NCBI RefSeq assembly: GCF_965237655.1
Contig: NZ_CBDEGB010000002.1
Location: forward strand, 1,426,001 to 1,490,000
Source of the DNA: Poriferisodalis sp965237655
Lineage (GTDB): Bacteria > Actinomycetota > Acidimicrobiia > Acidimicrobiales > Poriferisodalaceae
DNA: 64,000 nt
Reading direction: 5' to 3'
In this document: one piece after another, positions 40,932 through 50,438 of the stretch
Position numbering within the stretch: position 1 is the stretch's first letter
Layout: every line of letters begins with the position of its first letter
The notes under the pieces: generated by a model
What the model was told of the DNA's origin: nothing
Databases searched by the model: none
The model's input: only the letters and a program-made list of their open reading frames with translations
Program-made: the position numbers and the translations under genes

Positions 40932-43769
40932 ATGACCGAGGCGCAGCGAGTGCAGGGGGCAAACCCCGGCCGCCGCCCTGAGGGCGCGCCAATGCGGTTG
41001 CGTCGGCATTTCACCGTTGCCGGCACCCACCCTTACGACGCCGTGCGGTGGGAACGCTTCAACGCGTCCATCACCAACGCGGTCGACGGGTCGGTTGCGT
41101 TCTCGCAGCCCGACGTCGAATTCCCTGCCGATTGGAGTCCCACAGCGGTCAATATCGTTGCCCAGAAGTACTTCCGTGGCACCCTCGGCACCCCAGAGCG
41201 AGAGCATTCGCTGCGCCAGGTCATCGACCGCGTTGCGGGCACGATCACCCGCTGGGCATCCAGCGATGGCTATTTCGAATCGCCTGAAGAGGCCACCACC
41301 TTCGAGGCGGAGCTGGCGTGGCTGTTGCTGCATCAGCGAGTGGCCTTCAACAGCCCGGTGTGGTTCAACATCGGCGTGCGGGACGTGCCCCAGCAGGCGT
41401 CGGCGTGCTTCATCCTCGCCGTCGACGACGAGATGGAGTCGATCCTGGAGTGGTACGTCACTGAGGGCCGCATCTTCAAGGGCGGATCGGGAGCCGGCGT
41501 GAATCTGTCGGCGCTGCGAGCCTCGTGCGAACTCCTGTCGGGCGGTGGGACTGCAAGTGGCCCGGTCAGCTTCATGCGGGGCGCCGACGCGTCAGCGGGG
41601 ACGATTCGCAGCGGCGGCAAGACCCGTCGCGCAGCCAAGATGGTGCTGCTCGACGCCGACCACCCTGACATTGAGGCTTTCGTGTGGTGCAAGGCACGCG
41701 AAGAGCGCAAGGCGCGAGCGTTGTCCGCCGCAGGCTTCGACATGGATCTCGACGGCGTCGATTCGTTCTCGGTGCAGTACCAGAATGCGAACAACTCGGT
41801 TCGGCTGTCCAACGAGTTCATGGCAGCGGTGGAGGCCGATGCCTGCTGGGAGCTGCGCGCCCGCACGAACGGCGAGGTGACTTCGGTGATGGGGGCGCGG
41901 GACCTGCTTCGCCAGATTGCCCAGGCGTCCTGGGAGTGTGCAGATCCCGGCGTGCAGTTCTCGACCACGATCAACAGCTGGCACACCGCGCCGGCTCACG
42001 GTCCGATCAACGCCAGCAATCCATGCAGCGAGTATGTCCACCTCGACAATTCGGCCTGCAACTTGGCAAGCGTCAACCTGCTGCCCTTCTTCGGGGATCA
42101 CGTGGGCACCGCACCCGGCTGCGACTTCGACGTCGAGGGCTTGCGTCACGCAGTACGAATCACGTTTATTGCGCAGGACGTGCTGGTCAGCCACGCCGAC
42201 TACCCGACTGATCTCATCGGCGAGACGTCCCGCCGTTTCCGCCAGCTCGGTCTGGGCTTCACGAACCTGGGGGCGCTGCTGATGGCAGCGGGCCTCCCGT
42301 ACGACTCGCCGCAAGCGAGGGCGCTCGCAGCGTCGATCACGGCGCTCATGTGCGGGGAGGCCTACGCCACCTCCGCTGATCTGGCTGAACGACTCGGAGC
42401 GTTCGACGGCTACGCGCCCAACGCAGAAGCGATGAGCGGCGTGCTGCGCCGGCATCGCGACGCGCTCAAACGCATCGAGGCCTACCCAGACCGCACGGAA
42501 GCCGCCGACAGCGTTTCCTCAGAGAACGGACTGCCCGCTCTGGTAGTCGAGCTGCGATCGGCTGCACGCGAGCGATGGGACCGTGCAGTAGATGGTTGTG
42601 AGGCTCACGGCGTCAGGAATTCTCAGGCCACCGTCATCGCGCCCACGGGCACGATCTCGTTCATGATGGACTGCGACACCACCGGGATCGAGCCCGACCT
42701 GGGCTTGGTGAAGCACAAGAAGCTGGTCGGTGGCGGCGACTTGCGTATCGTGAACTCGACAGTGCCGGTCGCCCTTGCACGGCTGGGATACTCGCTGCCG
42801 GAGATCGCCGATATCGAGGCGCACATCCTCGAAACCGGGCACATCTCCGGTGCGCCGCATCTGTCGGACGCAGACCGCGCTGTGTTCGCCTGCTCGATCG
42901 GGGACGACGTGATCTCGCCGCAGGGCCATGTCGCGATGATGGCCGCCTGCCAGCCATTCGTGTCGGGCGCGATCTCCAAAACGGTGAACCTTCCGGAATC
43001 GGCCACCGTGGGCGACATCGAGGACCTCCTCACCGAATCGTGGCGGCTCGGCCTCAAAGCAGTAGCGATTTACCGCGACAACTGCAAGGTGAGCCAGCCA
43101 TTGTCCGTCGGGCCCGCGCCAACGGCCGCCGTGGCCCACGCGGCCAACGCCGACGCGGCGCTGCGGGGAGCGCCGGCACCGCCGCGCAATCGGTTGCCGC
43201 GCAGTCGCCGGTCGCGCACGTCCTCCTTCCGCGTCACCGACTGCCACGGCTACATGACGGTCGGCGAGTACGACGACGGACGGCCAGGGGAGATATTCCT
43301 CACCGTGGCAAAACAGGGCTCCACGCTGGCCGGGATCATGGACGCGTTCGCCATCTCGGTGAGCCATGGCCTGCAGTACGGGGTGCCGCTGCGCTCCTAT
43401 GTCGAGGCCTTCACCAACATGCGGTTCGAACCGGCGGGGCTCACCGACGATCCCGAGCTTCGTATCGCAACCAGCATCGTCGACTACATCTTCCGCCGCT
43501 TGGCGCTCGAGTACCTGTCGTTCGACGAGCGCAGCGAACTGGGGGTGCTCAGCGTCGACGAGCGCACCGATCCGCCATTGCCAGGACTTGAGAGTGCTTC
43601 CGTCGAGAGCGCAATCGGCGCCGAGCCGGCTCCGGATCCTCCGTCGGAGCGCTCCGAGGCACGCGGTCACCGGGACGCACCGCTGTGCATGACCTGCGGC
43701 GATCGGATGGTGCGCGTCGGTTCGTGCTTCGCTTGCCGGTCCTGCGGAGCGACCAGCGGCTGCGGCTGA
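40932..43769 (+). CDS. nrdJ: Vitamin B12-dependent ribonucleotide reductase
   Basis: A 945-residue class II ribonucleotide reductase that makes deoxyribonucleotides using adenosylcobalamin. Seen are QQASACFILAVDDEMESILE with a conserved Cys, the loop FKGGSGAGVNLSALRAS, the active-site segment NPCSEYVHLDNSACNLASVN, and ATVIAPTGTISFMMDCDTTG. The TSCPD-type C-terminal domain ends in a Cys-rich tail (MTCGDRM and CFACRSCG) that likely re-reduces the active site. ATG 40932 has AGGTGG upstream; GTG 40926 is the alternative. Nucleotide supply is thus oxygen-independent but B12-dependent. Confidence 0.95.
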   Translation: MTEAQRVQGANPGRRPEGAPMRLRRHFTVAGTHPYDAVRWERFNASITNAVDGSVAFSQPDVEFPADWSPTAVNIVAQKYFRGTLGTPEREHSLRQVIDRVAGTITRWASSDGYFESPEEATTFEAELAWLLLHQRVAFNSPVWFNIGVRDVPQQASACFILAVDDEMESILEWYVTEGRIFKGGSGAGVNLSALRASCELLSGGGTASGPVSFMRGADASAGTIRSGGKTRRAAKMVLLDADHPDIEAFVWCKAREERKARALSAAGFDMDLDGVDSFSVQYQNANNSVRLSNEFMAAVEADACWELRARTNGEVTSVMGARDLLRQIAQASWECADPGVQFSTTINSWHTAPAHGPINASNPCSEYVHLDNSACNLASVNLLPFFGDHVGTAPGCDFDVEGLRHAVRITFIAQDVLVSHADYPTDLIGETSRRFRQLGLGFTNLGALLMAAGLPYDSPQARALAASITALMCGEAYATSADLAERLGAFDGYAPNAEAMSGVLRRHRDALKRIEAYPDRTEAADSVSSENGLPALVVELRSAARERWDRAVDGCEAHGVRNSQATVIAPTGTISFMMDCDTTGIEPDLGLVKHKKLVGGGDLRIVNSTVPVALARLGYSLPEIADIEAHILETGHISGAPHLSDADRAVFACSIGDDVISPQGHVAMMAACQPFVSGAISKTVNLPESATVGDIEDLLTESWRLGLKAVAIYRDNCKVSQPLSVGPAPTAAVAHAANADAALRGAPAPPRNRLPRSRRSRTSSFRVTDCHGYMTVGEYDDGRPGEIFLTVAKQGSTLAGIMDAFAISVSHGLQYGVPLRSYVEAFTNMRFEPAGLTDDPELRIATSIVDYIFRRLALEYLSFDERSELGVLSVDERTDPPLPGLESASVESAIGAEPAPDPPSERSEARGHRDAPLCMTCGDRMVRVGSCFACRSCGATSGCG

Positions 43770-43772
43770 CGG

Positions 43773-46079
43773 TTAGCCGACCCGCTCTAGGGGACAGCAG
43801 CCTGGGGCACAGATGTCGGGACGTGGACCGAGGCGACCGACCGTGGGCCTGTCGGTACGCAGCCCAGCGGTCTCTTCGACGAGATCGACGAGCGCTGAAA
43901 TGAACAGCGGATGAGTGCCGACCGTGCGGGCACGCACCATGGTGATGCCTGCGCGAGCGGCCGTCGTACGTGCCCTCGTGTCGAGGTCGACGAGCACTTC
44001 CATGTGGTCTGACACGAATCCGAGCGGCACGACGAGGACTGCGCGGCATCCCTGCGAACCGAGCTGGGTGAGGCGGTCGTTGACATCGGGTTCCAGCCAC
44101 GGCACCTGCGGGGGGCCACTGCGGGACTGGTACACGATCTCGATCTCGCCAGCGAGGCCTGCCATATCGGCAACGGCCTCGGCGACATCGCGAAGCTCGG
44201 CCTCGTAGTTGCAGGACGCCGCCATCCGGCTCGGCAGGCTGTGTGCGCTGAACAGGGTGTGTACGTCGCTTCGCAGATGCGCTCCGTCGAGCGCCTCGCG
44301 GATGCGTTCGGCGACAGCTCCAGCGAACCCGGGATGATTGCCGTAGACGCGAAACCGGGACAGCTGCGGCGCGTTGGGCATGTCGCTTGCGGCTTGCGCA
44401 AGATCCTCGTGGTATTGGCGGCAGCCTGAGTACGAGCTGAACGCAGACGTCACGATCACCGCTGCGTGACGGCGACCCTCGGCAACCATCTGGCCGACTG
44501 TGTCCCGCAGGTAGGGATGCCAGTTGCGGTTGCCCCAGTAGCACGCCAGCGGGCTGCCTCGTCGAGCCAGCTCTGTCGACACGGCCGCTAACAGCGAGCG
44601 GTTCTGCTCATTGATGGGGCTCACGCCGCCGTGGTGGAGGTATTGCATCTTCACCTGGGCAAGACGTTCCGGCGGCACATTGCGCCCCCGGGTCACGTTC
44701 TGAAGGAACGGCATGACGTCGTCGGGGCCTTCGGGCCCGCCGAATGACAGCAGCAGGACCGAATCGATGGCAGCGGGACCGAGCGTTCCGTACGCGGGAA
44801 CGTGTACGGGTTTGCCTGAGGGGGGATGAGCGGCTGCCGTTGATTTGGGTGGCGGGCGCTGCGTTGCCGCTTGTGGACCAAATGCCGCGGGGCGCGAGCG
44901 TGCGAGCCGTTCAGCTGCAATCAGCAGCGGTACGGCAGCGAAGCCCACGAGCATCGCAATAGTGATCGTGGCGTTGTAGCCCCTGGCATCGATCAGCAGG
45001 CCGAGTACCGGTGGGCCAATCATCGCCCCGACTCCAGCGGCGGTGTACAGCGCTCCGAGCACGCCGCCGAGCCCGACTGGGCCGAACAACATCGCGGCCA
45101 CTGCCGGGGACAATGCGATGAAGCCGCCGTAGCTGAGGCCCATGACGATGGCGAACGTGAGCAGCATCCACGGGTTCGCCTCGGAGCCCAGCCACAGCAG
45201 ATAGCTGAGCGCCATCGTGAAGAACGAGAGCTGATACAGACGCATCAGGGGGACAAAGGCCCCGAGCGCCCCCAAACCGAGCCGGCCTACTACCGACGCG
45301 CCGCCGATGATGCCCACCAGGGTCGCGCCGCCAGTCCTGCCGAGGCCCGACACGTAGTCGGGCAGGTACACGAAGGGCATAAAGAGGCTCGCGCTCAGGA
45401 CGAGCACCGACGCGTACAGGAATGTGAACATGAGCGCCCGGCCCCGCATCAGCGCGGAGAGACGCGGCAGCTCTGCAGTGTCGGCGTGCATCGGGGGGCG
45501 GCGTGCCCCGATCGCCGCCACCAGCATGAGCGCAGTTGCTGCGACCGCCAAGATGCGGTAACTGGATCGCCACCCGTAAGCCTCTACAAGGGCCTCGGCG
45601 GTTGGCGATCCCACGAGCGTGCCCACGCCGATTCCGGCAACGGCCACACCCAGTGCAGCAACTCGCCTGCGCTCGAACCACCCGCCGACGACCGCCACCA
45701 TTGGTACGTAGGCGCAGGCAACGCCAATCCCGACACCGGCCCCGTAGGTGAGGTACGCGAGCCAGATGTTGTTCGTCATCGAGGTCAGCCACAGCCCACC
45801 CAACATCACGAACGCGCCGGTGAGCAATACCCGGCGCGGCCCAAAGCGGTCGGCGAGCCTGCCCGTGAAGATCCCCAGCGTGAAGTACGCAAACGTCGTC
45901 AGGGAGAAGAGCAGTGCCGTCTGGCTGCGGTCCACGCCGAACTCGGCCCGAACTTCAGCGAAGAAGGCGCCAAAGCTGTAGGCCACGCCGAACACAGCGA
46001 ACGTTGCGAGCGCAGCCGACAGTGCGACTACCCACCCCGCAGCCGAGTCGAGCCGAGCACCTTGGGCATCAGTGCTCAT
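43773..46079 (-). CDS. hemH: MFS transporter fused to coproporphyrin ferrochelatase
   Basis: A single 768-residue frame. Residues 1 to about 400 are a 12-helix MFS protein (GRLADRFGPRRVLLTGA is the A-motif). Residues about 400-436 are a Pro/Ala-rich linker (TQRPPPKSTAAAHPPSGKP). From 437 a complete ferrochelatase follows: LLLSFGGPEGPDDVMPFLQN, YWGNRNWHPYL, catalytic His in SAHSLP (about 613), and Glu in SDHMEVLVDLD (about 694). It ends CAPGCC, the Cys pattern of actinobacterial [2Fe-2S] enzymes. No ATG or GTG exists near the ferrochelatase N-terminus. It inserts Fe2+ into coproporphyrin III; the attached transporter's substrate is unknown. Confidence 0.85.
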   Translation of the reverse strand: MSTDAQGARLDSAAGWVVALSAALATFAVFGVAYSFGAFFAEVRAEFGVDRSQTALLFSLTTFAYFTLGIFTGRLADRFGPRRVLLTGAFVMLGGLWLTSMTNNIWLAYLTYGAGVGIGVACAYVPMVAVVGGWFERRRVAALGVAVAGIGVGTLVGSPTAEALVEAYGWRSSYRILAVAATALMLVAAIGARRPPMHADTAELPRLSALMRGRALMFTFLYASVLVLSASLFMPFVYLPDYVSGLGRTGGATLVGIIGGASVVGRLGLGALGAFVPLMRLYQLSFFTMALSYLLWLGSEANPWMLLTFAIVMGLSYGGFIALSPAVAAMLFGPVGLGGVLGALYTAAGVGAMIGPPVLGLLIDARGYNATITIAMLVGFAAVPLLIAAERLARSRPAAFGPQAATQRPPPKSTAAAHPPSGKPVHVPAYGTLGPAAIDSVLLLSFGGPEGPDDVMPFLQNVTRGRNVPPERLAQVKMQYLHHGGVSPINEQNRSLLAAVSTELARRGSPLACYWGNRNWHPYLRDTVGQMVAEGRRHAAVIVTSAFSSYSGCRQYHEDLAQAASDMPNAPQLSRFRVYGNHPGFAGAVAERIREALDGAHLRSDVHTLFSAHSLPSRMAASCNYEAELRDVAEAVADMAGLAGEIEIVYQSRSGPPQVPWLEPDVNDRLTQLGSQGCRAVLVVPLGFVSDHMEVLVDLDTRARTTAARAGITMVRARTVGTHPLFISALVDLVEETAGLRTDRPTVGRLGPRPDICAPGCCPLERVG

Positions 46080-46271
46080 CGCGACGCCTGAAGTTCTGTG
46101 CCCTTCACGCCGTCTTCGGCGACCGGGGAGGAAGTCCTAGCCATGCTGGGTCTGGGCTGCCCTTCGACGCACGCGTGCACCGCCGGTGCGGTTGCGGCGC
46201 GATTGGGCACATTACTGCCGTACCGTTGGCACCGGCAGAGGCAAACCCCGGAGCGGACCCGGAGCAGCGAA

Positions 46272-46523
46272 GTGGCCATCCAGAACGTCGGCGCGAATGT
46301 CGCTAGCAGTCCTGACGTCATTGAGCGTCCGGACACCCGCGAGACCGAAGGCGACCATGACCGCTTTTCCCACTACGTCAGCAAGACGGCGCTGACGCGC
46401 TCGGCCGTCAGCGGTCGAGAGGTCGTGGCGCTGTGTGGCAAGAAGTGGGTGCCCACCCGCGACGGCGAGCGCTTCCCGGTGTGCCCGGCGTGCAAGGAGA
46501 TATTTGCCGGTCTGCGGTCCTGA
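46272..46523 (+). CDS. DUF3039 zinc-ribbon protein
   Basis: An 83-residue actinobacterial protein of DUF3039. The core reads DHDRFSHYVSKTALTRSAVS, then VVALCGKKWVPTRDGERFPV and CPACKE; the two Cys pairs suggest a zinc ribbon. GTG 46272 gives the usual N-terminal length. Upstream sequence back to 46098 is open but unlike the family. The spacer 46080-46271 shows no other gene. Function unknown. Confidence 0.8.
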   Translation: MAIQNVGANVASSPDVIERPDTRETEGDHDRFSHYVSKTALTRSAVSGREVVALCGKKWVPTRDGERFPVCPACKEIFAGLRS

Positions 46524-46668
46524 GCCAAACAAGTGGCCGATGTGCGTTCTCGGTTGCGGACTAGCCTTGGCCGCATCGTGACCGCACCATCCGTCGGCAC
46601 CCCCGATTGCCGTCTTGGCGCCCCGTGTCAATGAGCGCTGGGCCGTTGAGCGCAGGTACCTAAGCCCT

Positions 46669-47631
46669 GTGACCGACACCCAGGTTCGGATTCACGTTCC
46701 GGGCAACCACCTCATGGTCGGCGTGCTGGGCCAGCGCGACGAGCACTTGCGGCTCGTCGCGGACCACTTCGCAGATGCCGACATCCATGTGCGCGGCAAC
46801 GAGATCACCGTGGCGGGCCCGAGCGCAGCGCTCGTCGGGCAAGTCTTCGAAGAGATGGTTCACGTCCTTGAGGCCGGCCAACGGATCGAGCCTGAAGTGC
46901 TCGACCGCGTCATCGACATGGTCGAAGCCGACGAGAGCCCGAGCGATGTGCTCTCTGCTCCGATCTTGCGCGCTCCCAACGGCAGGGTGGTTCGTGCCAA
47001 GAGCGCTGGCCAGAAGCGCTACGTGGAAATGATTCGGTCGAACATCGTGACGTTCGCCGTCGGACCCGCCGGCACGGGCAAGACGTGGCTGGCCGTGGCG
47101 CTGGCCGTCGACGCGCTGATGTCCAAAGCAGTGCGGCGCATCGTGCTCACTCGGCCCGCGGTGGAGGCGGGTGAGCGACTCGGTTTCCTGCCCGGCGATC
47201 TGATGGCCAAGATCGACCCGTACCTGGCGCCCCTGTATGACTCGCTCTACGACATGCTTGATGTGGAAGCCGCCGCCAAGCTTCTCGAGCGCAAGACCAT
47301 CGACGTTGCGCCGCTGGCGTTCATGCGCGGTCGGACCCTCAACGACAGCTTCATTATCTTGGACGAGGCGCAGAACACGACGCCTGAGCAAATGAAGATG
47401 TTCCTGACCCGCATCGGTTTCGGCTCCAAAGTGGTCGTGACAGGCGACCGGACCCAGATCGACGTTCCGGGCGGCAAGAGTGGCCTGCTTGACGTGGAGA
47501 AAGCACTGGACGGGATTCCCGGACTTGCCTTTGCACGCCTCGGCCGGCGCGACATCACCCGGCATCGCATCGTCGGCGACATCGTGGAGGCCTATGACCG
47601 ACGTGACGCGAAACGCAACGGCACCGAGTGA
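46669..47631 (+). CDS. phoH: PhoH-like ATPase
   Basis: A 320-residue protein with a KH-like N-terminal part and a P-loop ATPase domain: TFAVGPAGTGKTWLAVALAV (Walker A), SFIILDEAQNTTPEQMKMFL (Walker B) and KVVVTGDRTQIDVPGGKSGL. PhoH2-type proteins are ATPases linked to RNA handling and are often next to ybeY. GTG 46669 is preferred over a TTG at 46615. The end overlaps the longest possible ybeY frame. Confidence 0.92.
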   Translation: MTDTQVRIHVPGNHLMVGVLGQRDEHLRLVADHFADADIHVRGNEITVAGPSAALVGQVFEEMVHVLEAGQRIEPEVLDRVIDMVEADESPSDVLSAPILRAPNGRVVRAKSAGQKRYVEMIRSNIVTFAVGPAGTGKTWLAVALAVDALMSKAVRRIVLTRPAVEAGERLGFLPGDLMAKIDPYLAPLYDSLYDMLDVEAAAKLLERKTIDVAPLAFMRGRTLNDSFIILDEAQNTTPEQMKMFLTRIGFGSKVVVTGDRTQIDVPGGKSGLLDVEKALDGIPGLAFARLGRRDITRHRIVGDIVEAYDRRDAKRNGTE

Positions 47632-47710
47632 GCGAGCCGGGTCGCAGCGCACGGCTGCGAGCTGCGCCGAGCCGGTCGGCGGCTGTGCGGGTTCTCCCGG
47701 CGAGGGCGGA

Positions 47711-48202
47711 GTGCTGATTGCAGATCGCCAGAGCGATGTCCGGCTCGACTCGGAGCGCTATCGAGCGTTGGTGCGCGATGTGCTCGATGCCGAGGGCGTG
47801 CCGCCGGGTTCGGAAACTGCTGTGACATTTGTCGGTTCTGAAGAAATGGCACAGCTGAACAAAGCTCACATGGGTCACACCGGACCGACGGATGTGCTGG
47901 CGTTCTCGATCGATCTTGTGGCCGGCGCACACGCGTCGAGCGCTCCAGATGCGGGTGATGTTCTGGTCGGCAATGTGCTGGTCGGCGATGTGGTTGTGTG
48001 CCCGGCGGTCGCCGCATCGAATGCTGCGGCAGGGGCTGGGTCCCGTCCGGGGCATGACGGCAGCGTCACAGCGGAAATCGATCTCCTGGTCGTGCACGGC
48101 GTGCTGCACTTGCTCGGCATGGACCACGCCGAGCCTGCCGCGGCTGCGGCCATGCGCGCCCGTGAGACCGAGCACCTTCGCAGATTGTGGAGCCGTTCAT
48201 GA
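47711..48202 (+). CDS. ybeY: Endoribonuclease / rRNA maturation factor YbeY
   Basis: A 163-residue zinc-dependent RNase involved in 16S rRNA 3' maturation and ribosome quality control. The metal-binding signature HGVLHLLGMDHAEP is intact, and GSEEMAQLNKAHMGHTGPTD and VLAFSID match the family. GTG 47711 follows GAGGGCGGA and gives the usual length; ATG 47594 would add 39 residues. The stop overlaps the next gene as ATGA. Confidence 0.9.
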   Translation: MLIADRQSDVRLDSERYRALVRDVLDAEGVPPGSETAVTFVGSEEMAQLNKAHMGHTGPTDVLAFSIDLVAGAHASSAPDAGDVLVGNVLVGDVVVCPAVAASNAAAGAGSRPGHDGSVTAEIDLLVVHGVLHLLGMDHAEPAAAAAMRARETEHLRRLWSRS

Positions 48203-49518
48203 ACTGGGTGCTCGGCGCGGTCGCGGCAGCAGTCCTGCTTGCGGCAGCCATGTTCCTGCGATTGATCGAGGCGACCTTCATTCGTCTGGGGCGCGCCCGT
48301 GCCTCAGGTCTGGATGAGGCGGACGGAAACAGCGAACGGCACAACGGCGACCGCGACAATGGCCACTCGAGCGCCCCCCCGAAGGCGTCGTTGGAACAGC
48401 TGGTGGAAGACCGCGAGGTAGTGCTGGGACCTGTCTCGCTGCTGCGAGTACTGGCGCAGGTGACGCTTGTGGGAGGCGTCACCTGGATCGCCGCAAGCCG
48501 GACGGGTGCAGCGGGCATCATCGCCGCGATCGCCGTGACCTCAGTCGCGTTGTTCGTGGTCACCGAGGCGGTGCCCCGCCGTTGGGGGGTAGAGGCGAAC
48601 GATCGCATGGCACGGGTGCTCGCGCCGGTCGCACGCGTACTGAGCCGCACCGGGCCGCTCGTGTGGCCGGCCCGACTGCTGGCAGTGCCCGCGAGAGCGC
48701 TCGGACCCGCAGCGACACACGGCGACAGCGGTGAGGTCACCGAGGACGAGTTGGTCGCCCTGGCGTCGGCAGCAGCCCAAGCCAGGCTGATCGAAGACAG
48801 CGAGGCCGAGCTGATCGGGCAAATCATGGGACTCGGGGACACGATCGTGCGGGAGGTGATGGTGCCCCGACCCGACATGATCACCGTGAGCATCGGCGAC
48901 AGCGTCGCCGATGCTCTGGAGAAGGTCATCGCCTCTGGCTTTACCCGGCTGCCCGTGACCGGTGTCAGCGTCGACGATCTCCAAGGCATCGTGCTGGCGA
49001 AGGATCTCGTCGCCGCCCACCTGCACGGAATCGGCTCCGACGGAGTGGTGACATGCGCACAGGTGCTGCGCCCCGCCACCTTCGTGCCTGAGACGAAGCG
49101 GGTCAGCGACCTGATGCGCGAGATGCAAGAGTCCAAGTCGCACCTGGCCATCGCGGTCGATGAGTACGGCGGTGTGGCGGGACTGGTCACGCTCGAGGAC
49201 ATCATCGAAGAGCTGGTTGGGGAAATCGCCGACGAATTCGACGCCGACGAGGCGCTGGTTCAAGTGCTCGGCGATGATACGTTCTTGTTCTCCGGGCGGC
49301 TGCCGGCGTCGCAACTGGCCGAGGTGTTGGAACTGCGCCTGCCTGAGGGCGACTGGGACACGGTCGGCGGCCTTGTGCTCGACCGCATGGGTCACGTGCC
49401 CGAGACGGGTGAGACCACCGAACTCGACGGCTGGTGCCTGTCCGCCCTTGAGGTGGAAGGCAGACGCATCAACCTCGTCGGGGCTCGGCGGGGCGCTGAC
49501 TCTACGGGTTCTGGGTAG
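48199..49518 (+). CDS. CNNM/CorC-type CBS-domain membrane protein
   Basis: A 439-residue protein of the HlyC/CorC family. It has an N-terminal DUF21 membrane domain (one helix at residues 3-22, more at about 85-130), then two CBS domains (MVPRPDMITVSIGDSVADAL and HLAIAVDEYGGVAGLVTLED), and a C-terminal CorC-HlyC domain (LPEGDWDTVGGLVLDRMGHV). These proteins take part in Mg2+/Co2+ export or sensing. The start overlaps the ybeY stop. era follows 11 bases downstream. Confidence 0.9.
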   Translation: MNWVLGAVAAAVLLAAAMFLRLIEATFIRLGRARASGLDEADGNSERHNGDRDNGHSSAPPKASLEQLVEDREVVLGPVSLLRVLAQVTLVGGVTWIAASRTGAAGIIAAIAVTSVALFVVTEAVPRRWGVEANDRMARVLAPVARVLSRTGPLVWPARLLAVPARALGPAATHGDSGEVTEDELVALASAAAQARLIEDSEAELIGQIMGLGDTIVREVMVPRPDMITVSIGDSVADALEKVIASGFTRLPVTGVSVDDLQGIVLAKDLVAAHLHGIGSDGVVTCAQVLRPATFVPETKRVSDLMREMQESKSHLAIAVDEYGGVAGLVTLEDIIEELVGEIADEFDADEALVQVLGDDTFLFSGRLPASQLAEVLELRLPEGDWDTVGGLVLDRMGHVPETGETTELDGWCLSALEVEGRRINLVGARRGADSTGSG

Positions 49519-49529
49519 TTCCGGGGCCA

Positions 49530-50414
49530 GTGATGCATTCAGGGTTCGTGACACTGGTGGGTCGTCCCAATGCGGGCAAGTCCACCTTGCTGAACTGCCT
49601 CGTCGGTGCCAAGGTCAGCATCACCTCCGCCAAGCCACAGACCACGCGACTGCGCGTCATGGGCGTGCGGCACCTGCCAGAGGCCCAGATCGTGTTCGTC
49701 GACACGCCTGGCATCGGCAAGCCGGTCACGCCGCTCGGCGAGAAGCTGAACGAGACCGCGCGGACTGCGGTAGCCGACCTCGAGCCACCCGATGTGATCT
49801 GCATGGTCCTCGACGCCACAGCGCCCTTGGGTCGCGGCGACCGATTGATCTGGGATTCCTTGCCCGCGGGCACCTCCACCGTCATTGCTGTCACCAAGTG
49901 CGACCGGGCATCAAGGGCCCAAGTGTTAGCGCAGCTGGCTGCGGCCGCGGAACTCGATGCCGGCGCGTACTTCCCAGTGTCGGGAAGGACGGGCGAGGGC
50001 ACCGACGCGCTGCTTGAGCACTTTGCGTCCGGCTTAGGGGAGGGCCCGGCCTACTTCCCTCCTGAGAGCATCACCGATCTGCCCGACGCGTGGCGCATTT
50101 CCGAGGCCGTGCGCGAGCAGCTGTTGGCACGCTTGGCGGACGAGCTGCCGTACAGCATCGCGGTCCGCGTCACGGAGTGGGAGCCCGACCGCATCCGCTG
50201 CGACATCGCCGTGGAACGGTCCTCGCAGAAGGGCATCGTCATCGGACGGGGCGGACGGATGCTGCGAGAGGTGGGCACGGCGGCACGCCGCGAACTCGGT
50301 CTCGACGGGGTCTACCTCGAACTGCGGGTACGCGTCGAGCCGGACTGGCAGCGCACTCCCGATGCGGTCGCACGCATGCTCGCGCCAGAGGCGCCTTCGA
50401 GCCCGCACCCCTGA
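49530..50414 (+). CDS. era: Ribosome-assembly GTPase Era
   Basis: A 294-residue GTPase needed for 30S assembly. It has GRPNAGKSTLLNCLVGAKVS (G1), the switch TTRLRVMG, DTPGIGKP (G3) and TKCD (G4, the usual TKxD). A KH domain binds the 3' end of 16S rRNA (SQKGIVIGRGGRMLREVGTA). It sits between corC and a DinG-type helicase gene. Start GTG 49530 or ATG 49533. Confidence 0.95.
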   Translation: MMHSGFVTLVGRPNAGKSTLLNCLVGAKVSITSAKPQTTRLRVMGVRHLPEAQIVFVDTPGIGKPVTPLGEKLNETARTAVADLEPPDVICMVLDATAPLGRGDRLIWDSLPAGTSTVIAVTKCDRASRAQVLAQLAAAAELDAGAYFPVSGRTGEGTDALLEHFASGLGEGPAYFPPESITDLPDAWRISEAVREQLLARLADELPYSIAVRVTEWEPDRIRCDIAVERSSQKGIVIGRGGRMLREVGTAARRELGLDGVYLELRVRVEPDWQRTPDAVARMLAPEAPSSPHP

Positions 50415-50419
50415 AAAGC

Positions 50420-50438
50420 GCCGGCTCTCAAGGCCGGC
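50420..50438. terminator. Bidirectional hairpin between era and the helicase gene
   Basis: GCCGGC-TCTCAAG-GCCGGC lies in the 24-base gap between two convergent genes. The six-base stem has no U-run on either side, so it is a plausible but weak two-way terminator. Confidence 0.4.

Noticed and set aside
44871..46091. 406-codon plus-strand frame opposite the MFS half of the fusion
   Set aside because: His/Arg/Glu-rich product without hydrophobic or domain structure, clearly a shadow.
46098..46271. N-terminal extension of the DUF3039 protein from ATG 46098
   Set aside because: The extra 58 residues do not resemble the family and the GTG at 46272 gives the normal length.
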